From: Marixanthomonas sp. SCSIO 43207 | GTDB taxonomy: Bacteria > Bacteroidota > Bacteroidia > Flavobacteriales > Flavobacteriaceae | Length of the DNA stretch: 64,000 bases | Reading direction: 5' to 3' | Assembly (NCBI RefSeq): GCF_019904255.1 | Contig: NZ_CP063203.1 | Coordinates: 248,001 to 312,000, forward strand | Shown: positions 1-8,432 of the stretch, in pieces | How positions within the stretch are numbered: position 1 is the stretch's first letter | Layout: each line of letters begins with the position of its first letter | Translations under genes and position numbers: made by a program | Notes under the pieces: generated by a model | Seen by the model: only the letters and a program-made list of their open reading frames with translations | Database searches by the model: none | What the model was told of the DNA's origin: nothing

Positions 1-335
1 TTAAAACGGTGTAACATTAATCTATACACCGCATAACTAATTGCTTTATTTTTAGCTTCTGAAACTGCCTCAGAGGTAGAAAAGCCAGTAAACTCGCACT
101 TAAAACCATCAATAGAATTTCCTAAAAAATAAGGCGCGGCATTAGTATCAAAAACAGCCCAAGCATCATACATAGCCACAGAGGTGTGAAATAAATTTCG
201 AGCGTGAATGGTTGGTCTTGCAAAGTCATTTCGTATACCGTGTAATACCTCTTCATTCCACTTACGAGCAATAGATTGTGCTATTGAAGCTGTAGAAATA
301 CTAAGTATACAGAAAGCGAGTACTAATCTTTTCAT
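1..335 (-). CDS. N-terminal part of a secreted vanadium-haloperoxidase-like / DUF6851-type protein (cut by window edge)
   Basis: Read on the minus strand from the ATG at 335. The 111 codons stay open to the window edge, so the gene continues outside. Residues 1-19 form a Sec signal peptide ending at a SIAQ-type site. The stretch after it (ARKWNEEVLHGIRNDFARPT, then IHARNLFHTSVAMYDAWAVF) resembles the start of Bacteroidota secreted proteins annotated as DUF6851 or vanadium-haloperoxidase-like, many with a T9SS C-terminal domain. That family call is from memory of the N-terminal motif only. The catalytic region lies outside the window and cannot be checked. A TACTTTTG -7 box lies just upstream. 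Confidence 0.6.
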   Translation of the reverse strand, partial: MKRLVLAFCILSISTASIAQSIARKWNEEVLHGIRNDFARPTIHARNLFHTSVAMYDAWAVFDTNAAPYFLGNSIDGFKCEFTGFSTSEAVSEAKNKAISYAVYRLMLHRF

Positions 336-343
336 AGTAGCAT

Positions 344-351
344 CAAAAGTA
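344..351 (-). promoter_or_regulatory. -7 promoter box of the truncated edge gene
   Basis: On the minus strand this reads TACTTTTG, an exact match to the Bacteroidota -7 consensus TAnnTTTG. It lies 8 bases upstream of the ATG at 335. A TTTG that could serve as the -33 box is present at 368-371 (minus), with a spacer of 16 bases, shorter than the usual 19 or so. Confidence 0.5.
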
Positions 352-430
352 CAAAACCTCACTTAATCAAAGCGTTAAAATTTATTCTTGAAGGATAAAT
401 ACATTTCAATAAGAAACCATATTAAATTAC

Positions 431-438
431 TATTTTTG
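431..438 (+). promoter_or_regulatory. -7 promoter box of the kynurenine gene cluster
   Basis: TATTTTTG matches TAnnTTTG and lies 23 bases before the kynU start, giving a short leader. I found no TTG-type -33 box at normal spacing. The 126-base gap 336-461 holds only this box and the opposite-facing box of the edge gene. Confidence 0.45.
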
Positions 439-461
439 TTAGAAGCCGAAACCAACTGTTT

Positions 462-1730
462 ATGAACTACCAGAATTCTTTTGAATTTGCTCAAAAAAAA
501 GATACTGAAGACAGCCTATCTTCTTTCAGAAATAAATTTCACATTCCTACAGACTCTAGCAGTAATGAATTAATTTACCTATGCGGAAACAGCTTAGGGT
601 TACAACCCAAAACAACTTCAAAATATATTGAAGAAGAATTAAACGATTGGGCAACACTAGGCGTTGAAGGCCACACCGAAGGCAAACACCCTTGGCTACC
701 CTACCACGAGTTTTTGTCACAAAGTATGGCAAAAATTGTTGGAGCAAAACCCAGTGAGGTGGTGATGATGAACACACTTACCACCAACCTTCATTTAATG
801 ATGGTTTCATTTTATCAACCCACAGCAAAAAAATATAAAATTGTTATAGAAGCCGATGCTTTTCCCAGCGACAAATACGCTATGGAAAGTCAATTAAGGT
901 TTCACGGGTTTGATGAAAAAGAAGGACTTATTCTCTGGAAGCCTAGAGAAGGTGAAGAGTTATGCCGGTTTGAAGATTTAGAAACAATTTTAAGTGAGCA
1001 AGGTAATGAAATCGCGTTATTAATGATTGGCAGTACAAACTACTATAGTGGTCAAGCCTATCCTTTAAAAAAAATCACTCAATTAGGCCATAAACACAAT
1101 TGTAAAGTAGGGTTTGACTTGGCACACGGAGCCGGAAACATTCAGCCTAATTTGCATGACACCGGAGCCGATTTTGCTGTTTGGTGTAGCTATAAATACC
1201 TAAATAGCGGCCCCGGAAGTTTAGGCGGTTGTTTTGTACATGAGCGCCACGCAAACAATAAAGACTTAAAACGTTTTACCGGTTGGTGGGGCCATAACAA
1301 AGAAACGCGCTTTAATATGCGAAAAGAATTTGACGCTCTACCTGGCGCCGAAGGATGGCAATTAAGTAATCCTCCAATCTTATCTATGGCAGCAATTAGA
1401 GCCTCTTTAGATGTTTTTGAAGAAGCCGGTTTTGAAAATATTCGGGAAAAATCATTACAACTCACAGGTTTTTTAGAATTTCTTCTAGACGAAATGCATA
1501 ACGAAAGTATTTCTGTTATTACTCCAAGAAACCCTGAAGAACGTGGCTGTCAATTATCCATTCAAGTAAAAAATGCCGATAAAAATTTACATACCAAGTT
1601 AACCGAAGCCGGTGTAATTAGCGATTGGCGAGAACCTGACGTTATTCGTATTGCCCCTGCCCCACTTTACAACAGCTTTAGCGATGTGTTCCAATTTGTT
1701 CAAAAGCTGAAACAAGTAGTAACCAATTAA
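462..1730 (+). CDS. kynU: Kynureninase
   Basis: PLP enzyme that cleaves kynurenine to anthranilate, or 3-hydroxykynurenine to 3-hydroxyanthranilate, plus alanine, in the cytosol. The 422 residues are the normal length. PLP-binding landmarks are visible: FDLAHGAGN (about 218-226) with the aspartate that contacts the pyridine ring, and WCSYKYLNSGPGS with the Schiff-base lysine at K245. It is the first gene of a same-strand run, followed after 24 bases by kynurenine 3-monooxygenase, so the preferred substrate here is probably 3-hydroxykynurenine (inference from the neighbour). The ATG follows a TATTTTTG promoter box. No kynA or kynB gene is in the window. Confidence 0.95.
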   Translation: MNYQNSFEFAQKKDTEDSLSSFRNKFHIPTDSSSNELIYLCGNSLGLQPKTTSKYIEEELNDWATLGVEGHTEGKHPWLPYHEFLSQSMAKIVGAKPSEVVMMNTLTTNLHLMMVSFYQPTAKKYKIVIEADAFPSDKYAMESQLRFHGFDEKEGLILWKPREGEELCRFEDLETILSEQGNEIALLMIGSTNYYSGQAYPLKKITQLGHKHNCKVGFDLAHGAGNIQPNLHDTGADFAVWCSYKYLNSGPGSLGGCFVHERHANNKDLKRFTGWWGHNKETRFNMRKEFDALPGAEGWQLSNPPILSMAAIRASLDVFEEAGFENIREKSLQLTGFLEFLLDEMHNESISVITPRNPEERGCQLSIQVKNADKNLHTKLTEAGVISDWREPDVIRIAPAPLYNSFSDVFQFVQKLKQVVTN

Positions 1731-1754
1731 TGTCGAGCAGCAAACCTCACCTTT

Positions 1755-3173
1755 ATGAATACAAATGAAAACATATTAGTAATTGGCGCAGGACTCTGCG
1801 GAAGCCTACTCACATTACGTTTAGCACAACGTGGCTATCAAGTAACTTTGGTTGAAAAAAGGCCAGACCTACGCAAAGTCACTCAAGATGCAGGTCGCTC
1901 AATCAATTTGGCTTTAAGTAATCGAGGACTTCGTGGTTTGCGTCTAGCCGGTATTGAAGAAGATGCAAAAAAACTATGTATCCCAATGAATGGCCGTATG
2001 ATTCACGATAGACAAGGCAACACCTTTTTAAGCAAATACAGCGGACGTACAAACGAATACATCAATTCTGTTTCTAGACCAGGGTTAAATAAACTTTTAT
2101 TAAATGCCGCAGAGGCAATGCCCAATGTAAAATTGATTTTTAATCACGGTTGTAAAACTGTTGACTTACCCAATGCTTCGGCAACATTTAAAAATTATGA
2201 AACTAACCAAGAAGTAACTTTAACTGGTGATGTATTGTTAGGAACTGATGGTGCCGGATCTGCTGTACGAAAAAGTATGTTTCTGCATAAAAAGTTTTTG
2301 TTCAGTTTTTCGCAAGAGTGGTTAACTCACGGCTATAAAGAACTGGAGATTCCTTCTGCAAAAGATGGAGGTTATCGCACCTACACCAATGCATTGCATA
2401 TTTGGCCTCGAGGTGAAGATATGCTTATCGCCTTACCAAATCTAGACGGAAGCTTCACGGTAACATTATTTCTTCGGTATAAAAACAGCAATTATTGTTT
2501 TGAAAACTTAGACACACCAGAGCGAGTTACTGAATATTTCAAAAAAGAATTTCCAGACGCGCTAGAGTTAATGCCAAATCTAGCCGAAGAGTTTTTCAAT
2601 AATCCTACGGGACCATTAGGCACTATCAAATGCTCACCTTGGAGCACCTACGGAAAAACATTGATACTTGGTGACGCTGCTCACGCGATTGTTCCGTTTT
2701 ATGGACAAGGAATGAATGCATCATTTGAAGATGTTGTTGTATTTGATGAAATTTTAAATCGCTTTGAAGGCAAAAATGATGAAAAAACCGACTGGGAGAC
2801 TGTCTTTTCAGAATATGAAGCCAACCGGAAAAAAGACACTGATGCTATTGCAGATCTAGCAGTAGACAACTTCCATGAAATGAAAGAGCACACTGCGAGT
2901 CCTTTATTTCAGAAAAAAAGAAAGTTAGAAACTGCTTTTGAAGCCGAATTTCCAGAGGAATATTACAGTAAATATTCTTTGGTTACTTTTAATGAGCATA
3001 TAACATATGAGGAAGCCTTACGGAAAGGACGAGCACAAGATAAAGCTATACTTAATTTAATTGACGATGGCAAATTGCCAGATTCGTTATCGCTTCAGGA
3101 AAAATTGAAATTGGTAAAACGAGAAACAAAAGAAATCATGCACGATGATTCTGTTGTAAAAAATTTAAAATAA
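1755..3173 (+). CDS. kmo: Kynurenine 3-monooxygenase
   Basis: FAD-dependent aromatic hydroxylase converting kynurenine to 3-hydroxykynurenine with NADPH and O2. The Rossmann FAD motif VIGAGLCGS lies at about residues 9-17. The second FAD motif, [17 protein letters not shown], is near residues 306-322 and is highly typical of KMO. The 472 residues fit bacterial KMO; the C-terminal part that anchors the eukaryotic enzyme in a membrane is replaced by a soluble charged tail. Gene order kynU-kmo-ridA with 24- and 2-base gaps indicates one transcript. No unusual residues noticed. Confidence 0.95.
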   Translation: MNTNENILVIGAGLCGSLLTLRLAQRGYQVTLVEKRPDLRKVTQDAGRSINLALSNRGLRGLRLAGIEEDAKKLCIPMNGRMIHDRQGNTFLSKYSGRTNEYINSVSRPGLNKLLLNAAEAMPNVKLIFNHGCKTVDLPNASATFKNYETNQEVTLTGDVLLGTDGAGSAVRKSMFLHKKFLFSFSQEWLTHGYKELEIPSAKDGGYRTYTNALHIWPRGEDMLIALPNLDGSFTVTLFLRYKNSNYCFENLDTPERVTEYFKKEFPDALELMPNLAEEFFNNPTGPLGTIKCSPWSTYGKTLILGDAAHAIVPFYGQGMNASFEDVVVFDEILNRFEGKNDEKTDWETVFSEYEANRKKDTDAIADLAVDNFHEMKEHTASPLFQKKRKLETAFEAEFPEEYYSKYSLVTFNEHITYEEALRKGRAQDKAILNLIDDGKLPDSLSLQEKLKLVKRETKEIMHDDSVVKNLK

Positions 3174-3175
3174 AG

Positions 3176-3601
3176 ATGAGTAAATCAAGTAGACTAGTCG
3201 ATGGTAAAGCCACTCCTAGAGGAGCATATCCACATGTAAAACGTGTAGGTGATTTTATATTTATAAGTGGAACAAGCTCAAGATTGCCAGATAACACCAT
3301 CGCAGGTGCTAATAAGGTAGATGAAATGGGCAGTATGGAGTTTGATATAAGGCAACAAACACGGGCAGTTCTTGAGAATATACAAGATTACTTAGCCACA
3401 GAAGGAGCCACTCTAGAAGATGTTGTTGATGTAACCACATTTTTGGTAAATATGAATGATTTTGCCGGTTATAATGAGGTATACGCAGAGTTTTTTAAAA
3501 AAGAAACCGGACCTGCGAGAACAACCGTTGCAGTGCATCAATTGCCACACCCACATTTAATGGTTGAGATTAAAGCGATGGCTTATAAACCAAAAAAGTG
3601 A
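3176..3601 (+). CDS. RidA-family protein, probable 2-aminomuconate deaminase
   Basis: A 141-residue YjgF/YER057c/UK114 (RidA) fold protein. The conserved arginine sits in GPARTTV (R115). The glutamate of archetypal RidA (VEIEAIA motif) is replaced by lysine in VEIKAMAY, so it is not a standard enamine/imine deaminase RidA. Its place 2 bases after kmo, in a cluster that also encodes ACMS decarboxylase and an aminomuconate semialdehyde dehydrogenase, suggests it is the 2-aminomuconate deaminase (AmnD/NbaF type, also about 142 aa) giving 4-oxalocrotonate. Fold: certain. Substrate: inferred from context. Confidence 0.8.
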   Translation: MSKSSRLVDGKATPRGAYPHVKRVGDFIFISGTSSRLPDNTIAGANKVDEMGSMEFDIRQQTRAVLENIQDYLATEGATLEDVVDVTTFLVNMNDFAGYNEVYAEFFKKETGPARTTVAVHQLPHPHLMVEIKAMAYKPKK

Positions 3602-3615
3602 GGTTAAAACTTTTA

Positions 3616-4092
3616 ATGAGTACTAATAGAAGTAATATTCAATTCACTACGTTTTCTATAATCAGATACTTTAAGGATGTGATTTTTAATGTAATCCTGA
3701 TTTATATCCTGTTTGAAATTTACCTCTATTTAAATACTGTTCATAATCCTGTAGTACTTATTTTCGGTATTTTAATATCATTGGTTTTGCTTTTAAATAG
3801 CACTATTGAAATTAATCTTTACAAAACTTGTTTAGTAATTAAAAGAGTCTATTTTTTCAGATTATTTAGTCACAAAACTAGATTTAATCTTAGTGAAATA
3901 AATGAATTAACATTTGAAGGGAATTTCTCTAAAAAATCAGATCTTATAGAAGATATACTAAGTTTTATCATTTTTCCTTTAGGTGCTAAAAACACTCTTA
4001 AGATACATACCAAAAGAAAGACGTATCAATATAGAGTGTATATTTATAAAGAAAAACTTCGTAAAATAGCAGAAATGGTAAACACGAAATAG
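3616..4092 (+). CDS. Small membrane protein of unknown function
   Basis: I do not recognise this protein. An in-frame GTG at 3598 would overlap the ridA stop. The ATG at 3616 (158 aa, starting MSTNRSN) is the more natural start. Two close hydrophobic segments lie at about residues 20-60 (FNVILIYILFEIYLYL and VVLIFGILISLVLLL), followed by a soluble basic part rich in beta-forming residues. This hairpin-plus-beta layout recalls bacterial PH-domain membrane proteins, but no firm motif supports that. It sits between ridA and an esterase on the same strand, so it is probably co-transcribed with the kynurenine genes without an obvious role. Confidence 0.6.
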   Translation: MSTNRSNIQFTTFSIIRYFKDVIFNVILIYILFEIYLYLNTVHNPVVLIFGILISLVLLLNSTIEINLYKTCLVIKRVYFFRLFSHKTRFNLSEINELTFEGNFSKKSDLIEDILSFIIFPLGAKNTLKIHTKRKTYQYRVYIYKEKLRKIAEMVNTK

Positions 4093-4122
4093 TTTTAAAA
4101 CTCTCATTAACACTTATATAAT

Positions 4123-4962
4123 ATGAAAAAAATAGCACATATCTTTTTAGTTTTGGCAATATGTATAGGGACATCTCAACTTGTTTTTTCACAATCTTTT
4201 GAAGTCTCAAAAAAGCCATTTTCAATAGGCGAATCACTTACGTTTCAATCCAAAGTTTTAAATGAAGAACGAATTTTAAATATCTATTTACCACAAAATT
4301 TTTCCGAAGAGAAAGAATATCCGGTTATTTATTTATTAGATGGCTCTGCCGATGAAGATTTTATTCACATCTCCGGTTTGGTGCAGTTTGGTTCTTTTTC
4401 ATGGATAAATATGGTTCCTGAAACTATTGTAGTAGGTGTAGCCAATGTAAGCCGAAATAGAGATTTTACCTATCCTTCAACAGACAAAGAATACGTAGAG
4501 AAATATCCTGAAACTGGTCATTCAGAAAAATTTATAGAATTTATTGAAAATGAACTGCAACCTCTAATAGAAAAACAATACCCTGTAACTTCAGAAAAAA
4601 CATTAATTGGACAATCGTTGGGCGGCTTGTTGGCTACAGAAATACTTTTTAAAAAACCAGATTTATTTAAAAATTACATAATTGTTAGTCCAAGTCTATG
4701 GTATGATTTTGAATCTTTATTAAAAAAAGAACCAAAAGCATATACCTCCCAAAAATCAATTTATGTAGCTGTAGGTGAAGAAGGCGACGTAATGAAACGC
4801 GTAGCAAAAGAACTGTACAAAAAGCTTGAAAAAAACAAAAGGAGCAATACACAGGTTTATTTTCATTTTTTAAAAGAACAAGATCACGGCGATGCGCTGC
4901 ACTTAGCTGTATACAATGCTTTTGAAAAGATTTTTGCTAGCAAACAAAACATTACCGATTAA
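4123..4962 (+). CDS. Secreted alpha/beta hydrolase, Fes/esterase-D type
   Basis: A 279-residue exported hydrolase. A Sec signal peptide spans residues 1-24 (hydrophobic LVLAICIGTSQLVF, then SQ). The body has the putative-esterase (PF00756) pattern: YPVIYLLDGSADEDF, then the nucleophile elbow GQSLGG near residue 165, then a late histidine in EQDHGDAL. Relatives include siderophore esterases and S-formylglutathione hydrolases; the substrate cannot be told. It lies between the kynurenine genes and the aldehyde dehydrogenase, 17 bases before the latter. A kynurenine formamidase role is not supported: the protein is exported and the fold subfamily differs. Confidence 0.8.
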   Translation: MKKIAHIFLVLAICIGTSQLVFSQSFEVSKKPFSIGESLTFQSKVLNEERILNIYLPQNFSEEKEYPVIYLLDGSADEDFIHISGLVQFGSFSWINMVPETIVVGVANVSRNRDFTYPSTDKEYVEKYPETGHSEKFIEFIENELQPLIEKQYPVTSEKTLIGQSLGGLLATEILFKKPDLFKNYIIVSPSLWYDFESLLKKEPKAYTSQKSIYVAVGEEGDVMKRVAKELYKKLEKNKRSNTQVYFHFLKEQDHGDALHLAVYNAFEKIFASKQNITD

Positions 4963-4979
4963 AATAAAACGCCATTGCT

Positions 4980-6431
4980 ATGGAACAAATAGTAAATTAT
5001 ATTGACGGAGCTTTCACCCAGCCACTTTCTAAATCTTGGCTAGATAATTACAACCCATCTACTGGTGAAGTATATTCCAAAATAGCAAATTCAAATGCGC
5101 AAGATATTGCAAAAGCTTATGAAGCTGCCGAAAAAGCATTCCCATCTTGGAGCAATACCACTATTGATGAACGTAGCCGAATTCTTTTAAAAATAGCCTC
5201 TTTAATAGAAACCAACTTGGTAGACCTGGCAGAAGCCGAAGCAAAAGATAACGGAAAACCTCTTAGCTTGGCAATGACAATTGATATTCCCAGAGCAGCA
5301 TCAAATTTTAGGTTTTTTGCTCAAGCCATAACTCAATTTGCGAGTGAAGCTCACGAAAGTGTTGGACTTAACAGTATGAATTTTACCTTACGACATCCAA
5401 TAGGTGTTGTAGGATGCATTTCACCTTGGAATCTCCCTTTATATTTATTCACTTGGAAAATTGCACCCGCTATTGCAGCAGGAAATACCGTTGTAGCAAA
5501 ACCTAGTGAAGTAACACCAATGACCGCTTCTTTATTAGGTAAAATTATTTCTGAAGCCGGATTACCCAAAGGTGTTTTAAATATTGTTCACGGCACAGGA
5601 TCTTCTGCAGGACAGGCGATTATAGAACACCCAAATATTAAAGCTATTTCATTTACCGGCGGCACTAAAACCGGCGAACATATTGCCCGAACAGCTGCAC
5701 CGATGTTTAAAAAATTATCGTTAGAATTAGGCGGAAAAAACCCAAACCTCATCTTTGCAGATTGTGATTATGAAACGATGTTAGAGACGACCGTAAAATC
5801 TTCATTTGCCAATCAAGGTCAAATTTGTTTATGTGGAAGTCGGATTTTTGTAGAAGAATCTATGTATGAGCAATTCAAAAAAGATTTTATTGAAAAAGTA
5901 TCGCAACTCAAAGTTGGTGACCCGTTTAATGCCGAAACAAATTTAGGAGCAATTGTTTCACAACCACACTTAGAGAAAATACAATCATATATTAAAATTG
6001 CTGAAAAAGAAGGCGGAAAAATACTATTTGGAGGTAAAAGAGTTACAGTAGCAAACCTAGAAAAAGGTTATTATTTGCAACCAACTGTTATAGAAGTGCA
6101 AGACAATCAATGCCGTGTAAATCAAGAAGAGATATTTGGTCCTGTAGTTACTATAATGCCATTTAAAACCGAAGCCGAAGCACTAAAAATGGCTAATGGC
6201 GTACAATATGGATTATCAGCTACACTTTGGACCAACAACCTTGACCGAACGATGCGATTGTCTAAACAAATACAATCTGGAATTGTTTGGGTAAATACGT
6301 GGCTTAATCGCGATTTACGCACCCCTTTTGGCGGTATGAAAAATAGCGGTGTAGGTCGTGAAGGTGGTTTTGAAGCACTTCGATTTTTTACCGAGCCTAA
6401 GAATGTTTGTATTAAATATAACAATCAATAA
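4980..6431 (+). CDS. Aldehyde dehydrogenase, probable 2-aminomuconic 6-semialdehyde dehydrogenase
   Basis: NAD-dependent ALDH-superfamily enzyme of 483 residues. The catalytic cysteine is C283 in GQICLCGSR. The general base is in LELGGKNPN near residue 250. The cofactor motif SFTGGTKTGEHIA precedes it, and the C-terminal FGGMKNSGVGREGG is present. Flanked by ridA upstream and ACMS decarboxylase downstream, it is best read as the AmnC/NbaE enzyme that oxidises 2-aminomuconate semialdehyde to 2-aminomuconate. A general betaine-aldehyde-type ALDH is the alternative. It converges with lipoate ligase, with only 5 bases between the stops and no hairpin. Confidence 0.85.
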   Translation: MEQIVNYIDGAFTQPLSKSWLDNYNPSTGEVYSKIANSNAQDIAKAYEAAEKAFPSWSNTTIDERSRILLKIASLIETNLVDLAEAEAKDNGKPLSLAMTIDIPRAASNFRFFAQAITQFASEAHESVGLNSMNFTLRHPIGVVGCISPWNLPLYLFTWKIAPAIAAGNTVVAKPSEVTPMTASLLGKIISEAGLPKGVLNIVHGTGSSAGQAIIEHPNIKAISFTGGTKTGEHIARTAAPMFKKLSLELGGKNPNLIFADCDYETMLETTVKSSFANQGQICLCGSRIFVEESMYEQFKKDFIEKVSQLKVGDPFNAETNLGAIVSQPHLEKIQSYIKIAEKEGGKILFGGKRVTVANLEKGYYLQPTVIEVQDNQCRVNQEEIFGPVVTIMPFKTEAEALKMANGVQYGLSATLWTNNLDRTMRLSKQIQSGIVWVNTWLNRDLRTPFGGMKNSGVGREGGFEALRFFTEPKNVCIKYNNQ

Positions 6432-6436
6432 GAGAG

Positions 6437-7444
6437 CTATAGGTCTTCATCTGCACCATAAACCAAGTTAATAAAATCCTCTTTTGGAATAGCACCAAAG
6501 TAAGCTTCAATATCTACATTTTTTAGTATACTTTCTATATCACTTTTTTCGTAACGGGCTCCGATGAAAAGTTCTTCCAGTTTTTCAACAGGTTCTCTTC
6601 CGAAGAAATCACCAAATATCTTAAAGTTTTGAATGTGTCCTTTTTCAACAAAAATGCGAATATCCAATGTTCCGGCTGCAAATCTACGTTCTCGTTGTAT
6701 ATTAAATTTTGGTGAGCTCCCGTAATTCCATTCCCAAGTATCATATTTTTCTTCTTTCAATTTATGAACTCCTTCCCATTCTTCTTTTGAAAGACGATAG
6801 GTTTCAAAGTCATCTCGCTCTTCAAACAAGCCTTCAAGAATTTTGGAACGAAACGTTTCTATATCCATTTTTTCCTCCATAAATTCTGAAATATTAGCCA
6901 CCCGACTTCGTACCGATTTGTGCCCTTTACTTTCTATTTTACTCATTTTAACCTGTAATGCTTTGGCTACTTCACTCAAATCACTATCCAGTAACAAAGT
7001 GCCGTGACTTACCATTCTTTTGCCAGTTGAAAATTGTGCATTGCCAGAAATTTTTTTATCATTTGCAACTACATCATTTCTACCTTTCATTTCAGCAGGA
7101 ACGCCCATACTATTAAGCACTTTTACTACAGGCGCTGTCACTTTTTTAAAGTTGTTTAAGCTTTTGATATCGTGATCGGTTATAAAACTAAAATTTAAAT
7201 TTCCGAAGTCATGATAGACTGCGCCACCCCCAGAAACTCGACGCACTACTTTTAGGTTTTGCTCCTCTACATATTCATGATTAATTTCTTCCAAGGTGTT
7301 TTGATTTCTGCCAATTATAATGGAAGGTTCATTAATGTAAAAAAGTAGATAATCATTGTCAAAATTGAAGTTTCTAACAATATACTCTTCTAATGCCAAA
7401 TTGAGATGCGGATTGGTAACCCCTTCATTTTCAATAAAAATCAT
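6437..7444 (-). CDS. lplA: Lipoate--protein ligase
   Basis: Attaches free lipoate, through lipoyl-AMP, to the E2 subunits of 2-oxoacid dehydrogenases and to GcvH. The 335 residues include the LplA signature: RRVSGGGAVYHDFGNLNFSF for lipoyl-AMP binding, and KKISGNAQ with the catalytic lysine. The C-terminal accessory domain is present. The gene is on the minus strand inside the kynurenine cluster and separates the aldehyde dehydrogenase from the SDR/ACMSD genes, so the cluster cannot be a single transcript. Start: ATG at 7444; no good promoter box was seen upstream. Confidence 0.92.
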   Translation of the reverse strand: MIFIENEGVTNPHLNLALEEYIVRNFNFDNDYLLFYINEPSIIIGRNQNTLEEINHEYVEEQNLKVVRRVSGGGAVYHDFGNLNFSFITDHDIKSLNNFKKVTAPVVKVLNSMGVPAEMKGRNDVVANDKKISGNAQFSTGKRMVSHGTLLLDSDLSEVAKALQVKMSKIESKGHKSVRSRVANISEFMEEKMDIETFRSKILEGLFEERDDFETYRLSKEEWEGVHKLKEEKYDTWEWNYGSSPKFNIQRERRFAAGTLDIRIFVEKGHIQNFKIFGDFFGREPVEKLEELFIGARYEKSDIESILKNVDIEAYFGAIPKEDFINLVYGADEDL

Positions 7445-7594
7445 AGCGCTGTTTTTTATAAAATTGAAAAATCAAGTTACTTAAATTTTATGAAACGATG
7501 CGGTATTCTAGAAATAGTCTTTGGTCTGTATGCTTCCCATAAAATCATAGTATATTTACCAGACAAAGTATATAACTTACTTAAAATACACTTT

Positions 7595-8380
7595 ATGAAT
7601 TTAAATTTAAACTTTAAAACAGCGTTGGTTTGTGGCGGTAGTGCCGGGATAGGAAAAGCATCGGCTATGGAATTGGCTTCTTTGGGTACTAGTGTCACTC
7701 TAGTAGCTAGAAATGAAGAAAAACTGAAAGATGTAGTCTCGCAGTTACCTACCGGCGATGGCCAACGACACGACTATATTGTGGCAGATTTTTCAAACCC
7801 TGAAACATTAAAAAAGGAAATTGAAGCTGCTACTAAAGATACTGTTTATCATATTTTAATTAATAACACAGGTGGTCCCAAGGGCGGTCCTATTTTTTCT
7901 GCTGAAACTGAAGAATTTACCCAAGCATTTTCACAGCACGTGGTTTGTAATCAAATTTTGGTACAAGCGGTAGTCCCGGGAATGAAAAAAGTAGGCTACG
8001 GTCGTATTATCAATATTATTTCAACTTCGGTAAAACAGCCTATTGAAGGTCTTGGAGTAAGCAACACCATACGCGGTGCAGTTGCCAACTGGAGTAAAAC
8101 ATTGGCAGGTGAATTAGGAGGCTATGGCATTACTGTAAACAATGTATTACCAGGCTTTACAGCTACAGACCGATTGGATTCTATCATTTCAAATGCTGCA
8201 AAAAAATATGATAAAACCGAAGAAGAAGCTGCTCAATTTATGAAAAGTATAGTGCCAGCAGCTCGTTTTGCACAACCTGAAGAAACAGCCTATGCAGTTG
8301 CTTTTTTAGCTAGTGAAGCAGCTAGTTATATCAACGGAGTAAATTTACCGGTTGATGGTGGCAGAACAAAATCACTGTAA
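7595..8380 (+). CDS. Atypical short-chain dehydrogenase/reductase (SDR)
   Basis: A 261-residue SDR. I place the start at the ATG 7595 (MNLNLNFKTALVCGGSAGIG), because a longer reading from 7406 would overlap the divergent lplA start and adds unrelated sequence. The NAD(P) motif CGGSAGIG (13-20), NNTGG (91-95) and the late VDGGRTKSL end are normal. The active-site YxxxK is missing: the aligned segment is S156-N-T-I-R160, so Tyr becomes Ser and Lys becomes Arg. Similar SDRs with an SNTxR-type motif exist and are usually annotated as FabG-like. The gene lies 52 bases upstream of ACMS decarboxylase. Substrate unknown. Confidence 0.85.
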   Translation: MNLNLNFKTALVCGGSAGIGKASAMELASLGTSVTLVARNEEKLKDVVSQLPTGDGQRHDYIVADFSNPETLKKEIEAATKDTVYHILINNTGGPKGGPIFSAETEEFTQAFSQHVVCNQILVQAVVPGMKKVGYGRIINIISTSVKQPIEGLGVSNTIRGAVANWSKTLAGELGGYGITVNNVLPGFTATDRLDSIISNAAKKYDKTEEEAAQFMKSIVPAARFAQPEETAYAVAFLASEAASYINGVNLPVDGGRTKSL

Positions 8381-8432
8381 AATTTTTGTACCTTTAAAAT
8401 TAAGTTTTTAACCTAAAAGATCTTTTCCGGGA

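Noticed and set aside
4123-4962. Kynurenine formamidase as the function of the esterase
   Set aside because: The protein has a Sec signal peptide and Fes/esterase-D motifs, whereas KynB is a cytosolic metal-dependent cyclase-family protein.
7406-7594. N-terminal extension of the SDR gene (63 extra residues)
   Set aside because: It overlaps the start of the divergent lplA gene and precedes a typical SDR start at ATG 7595. The added residues show no SDR similarity.
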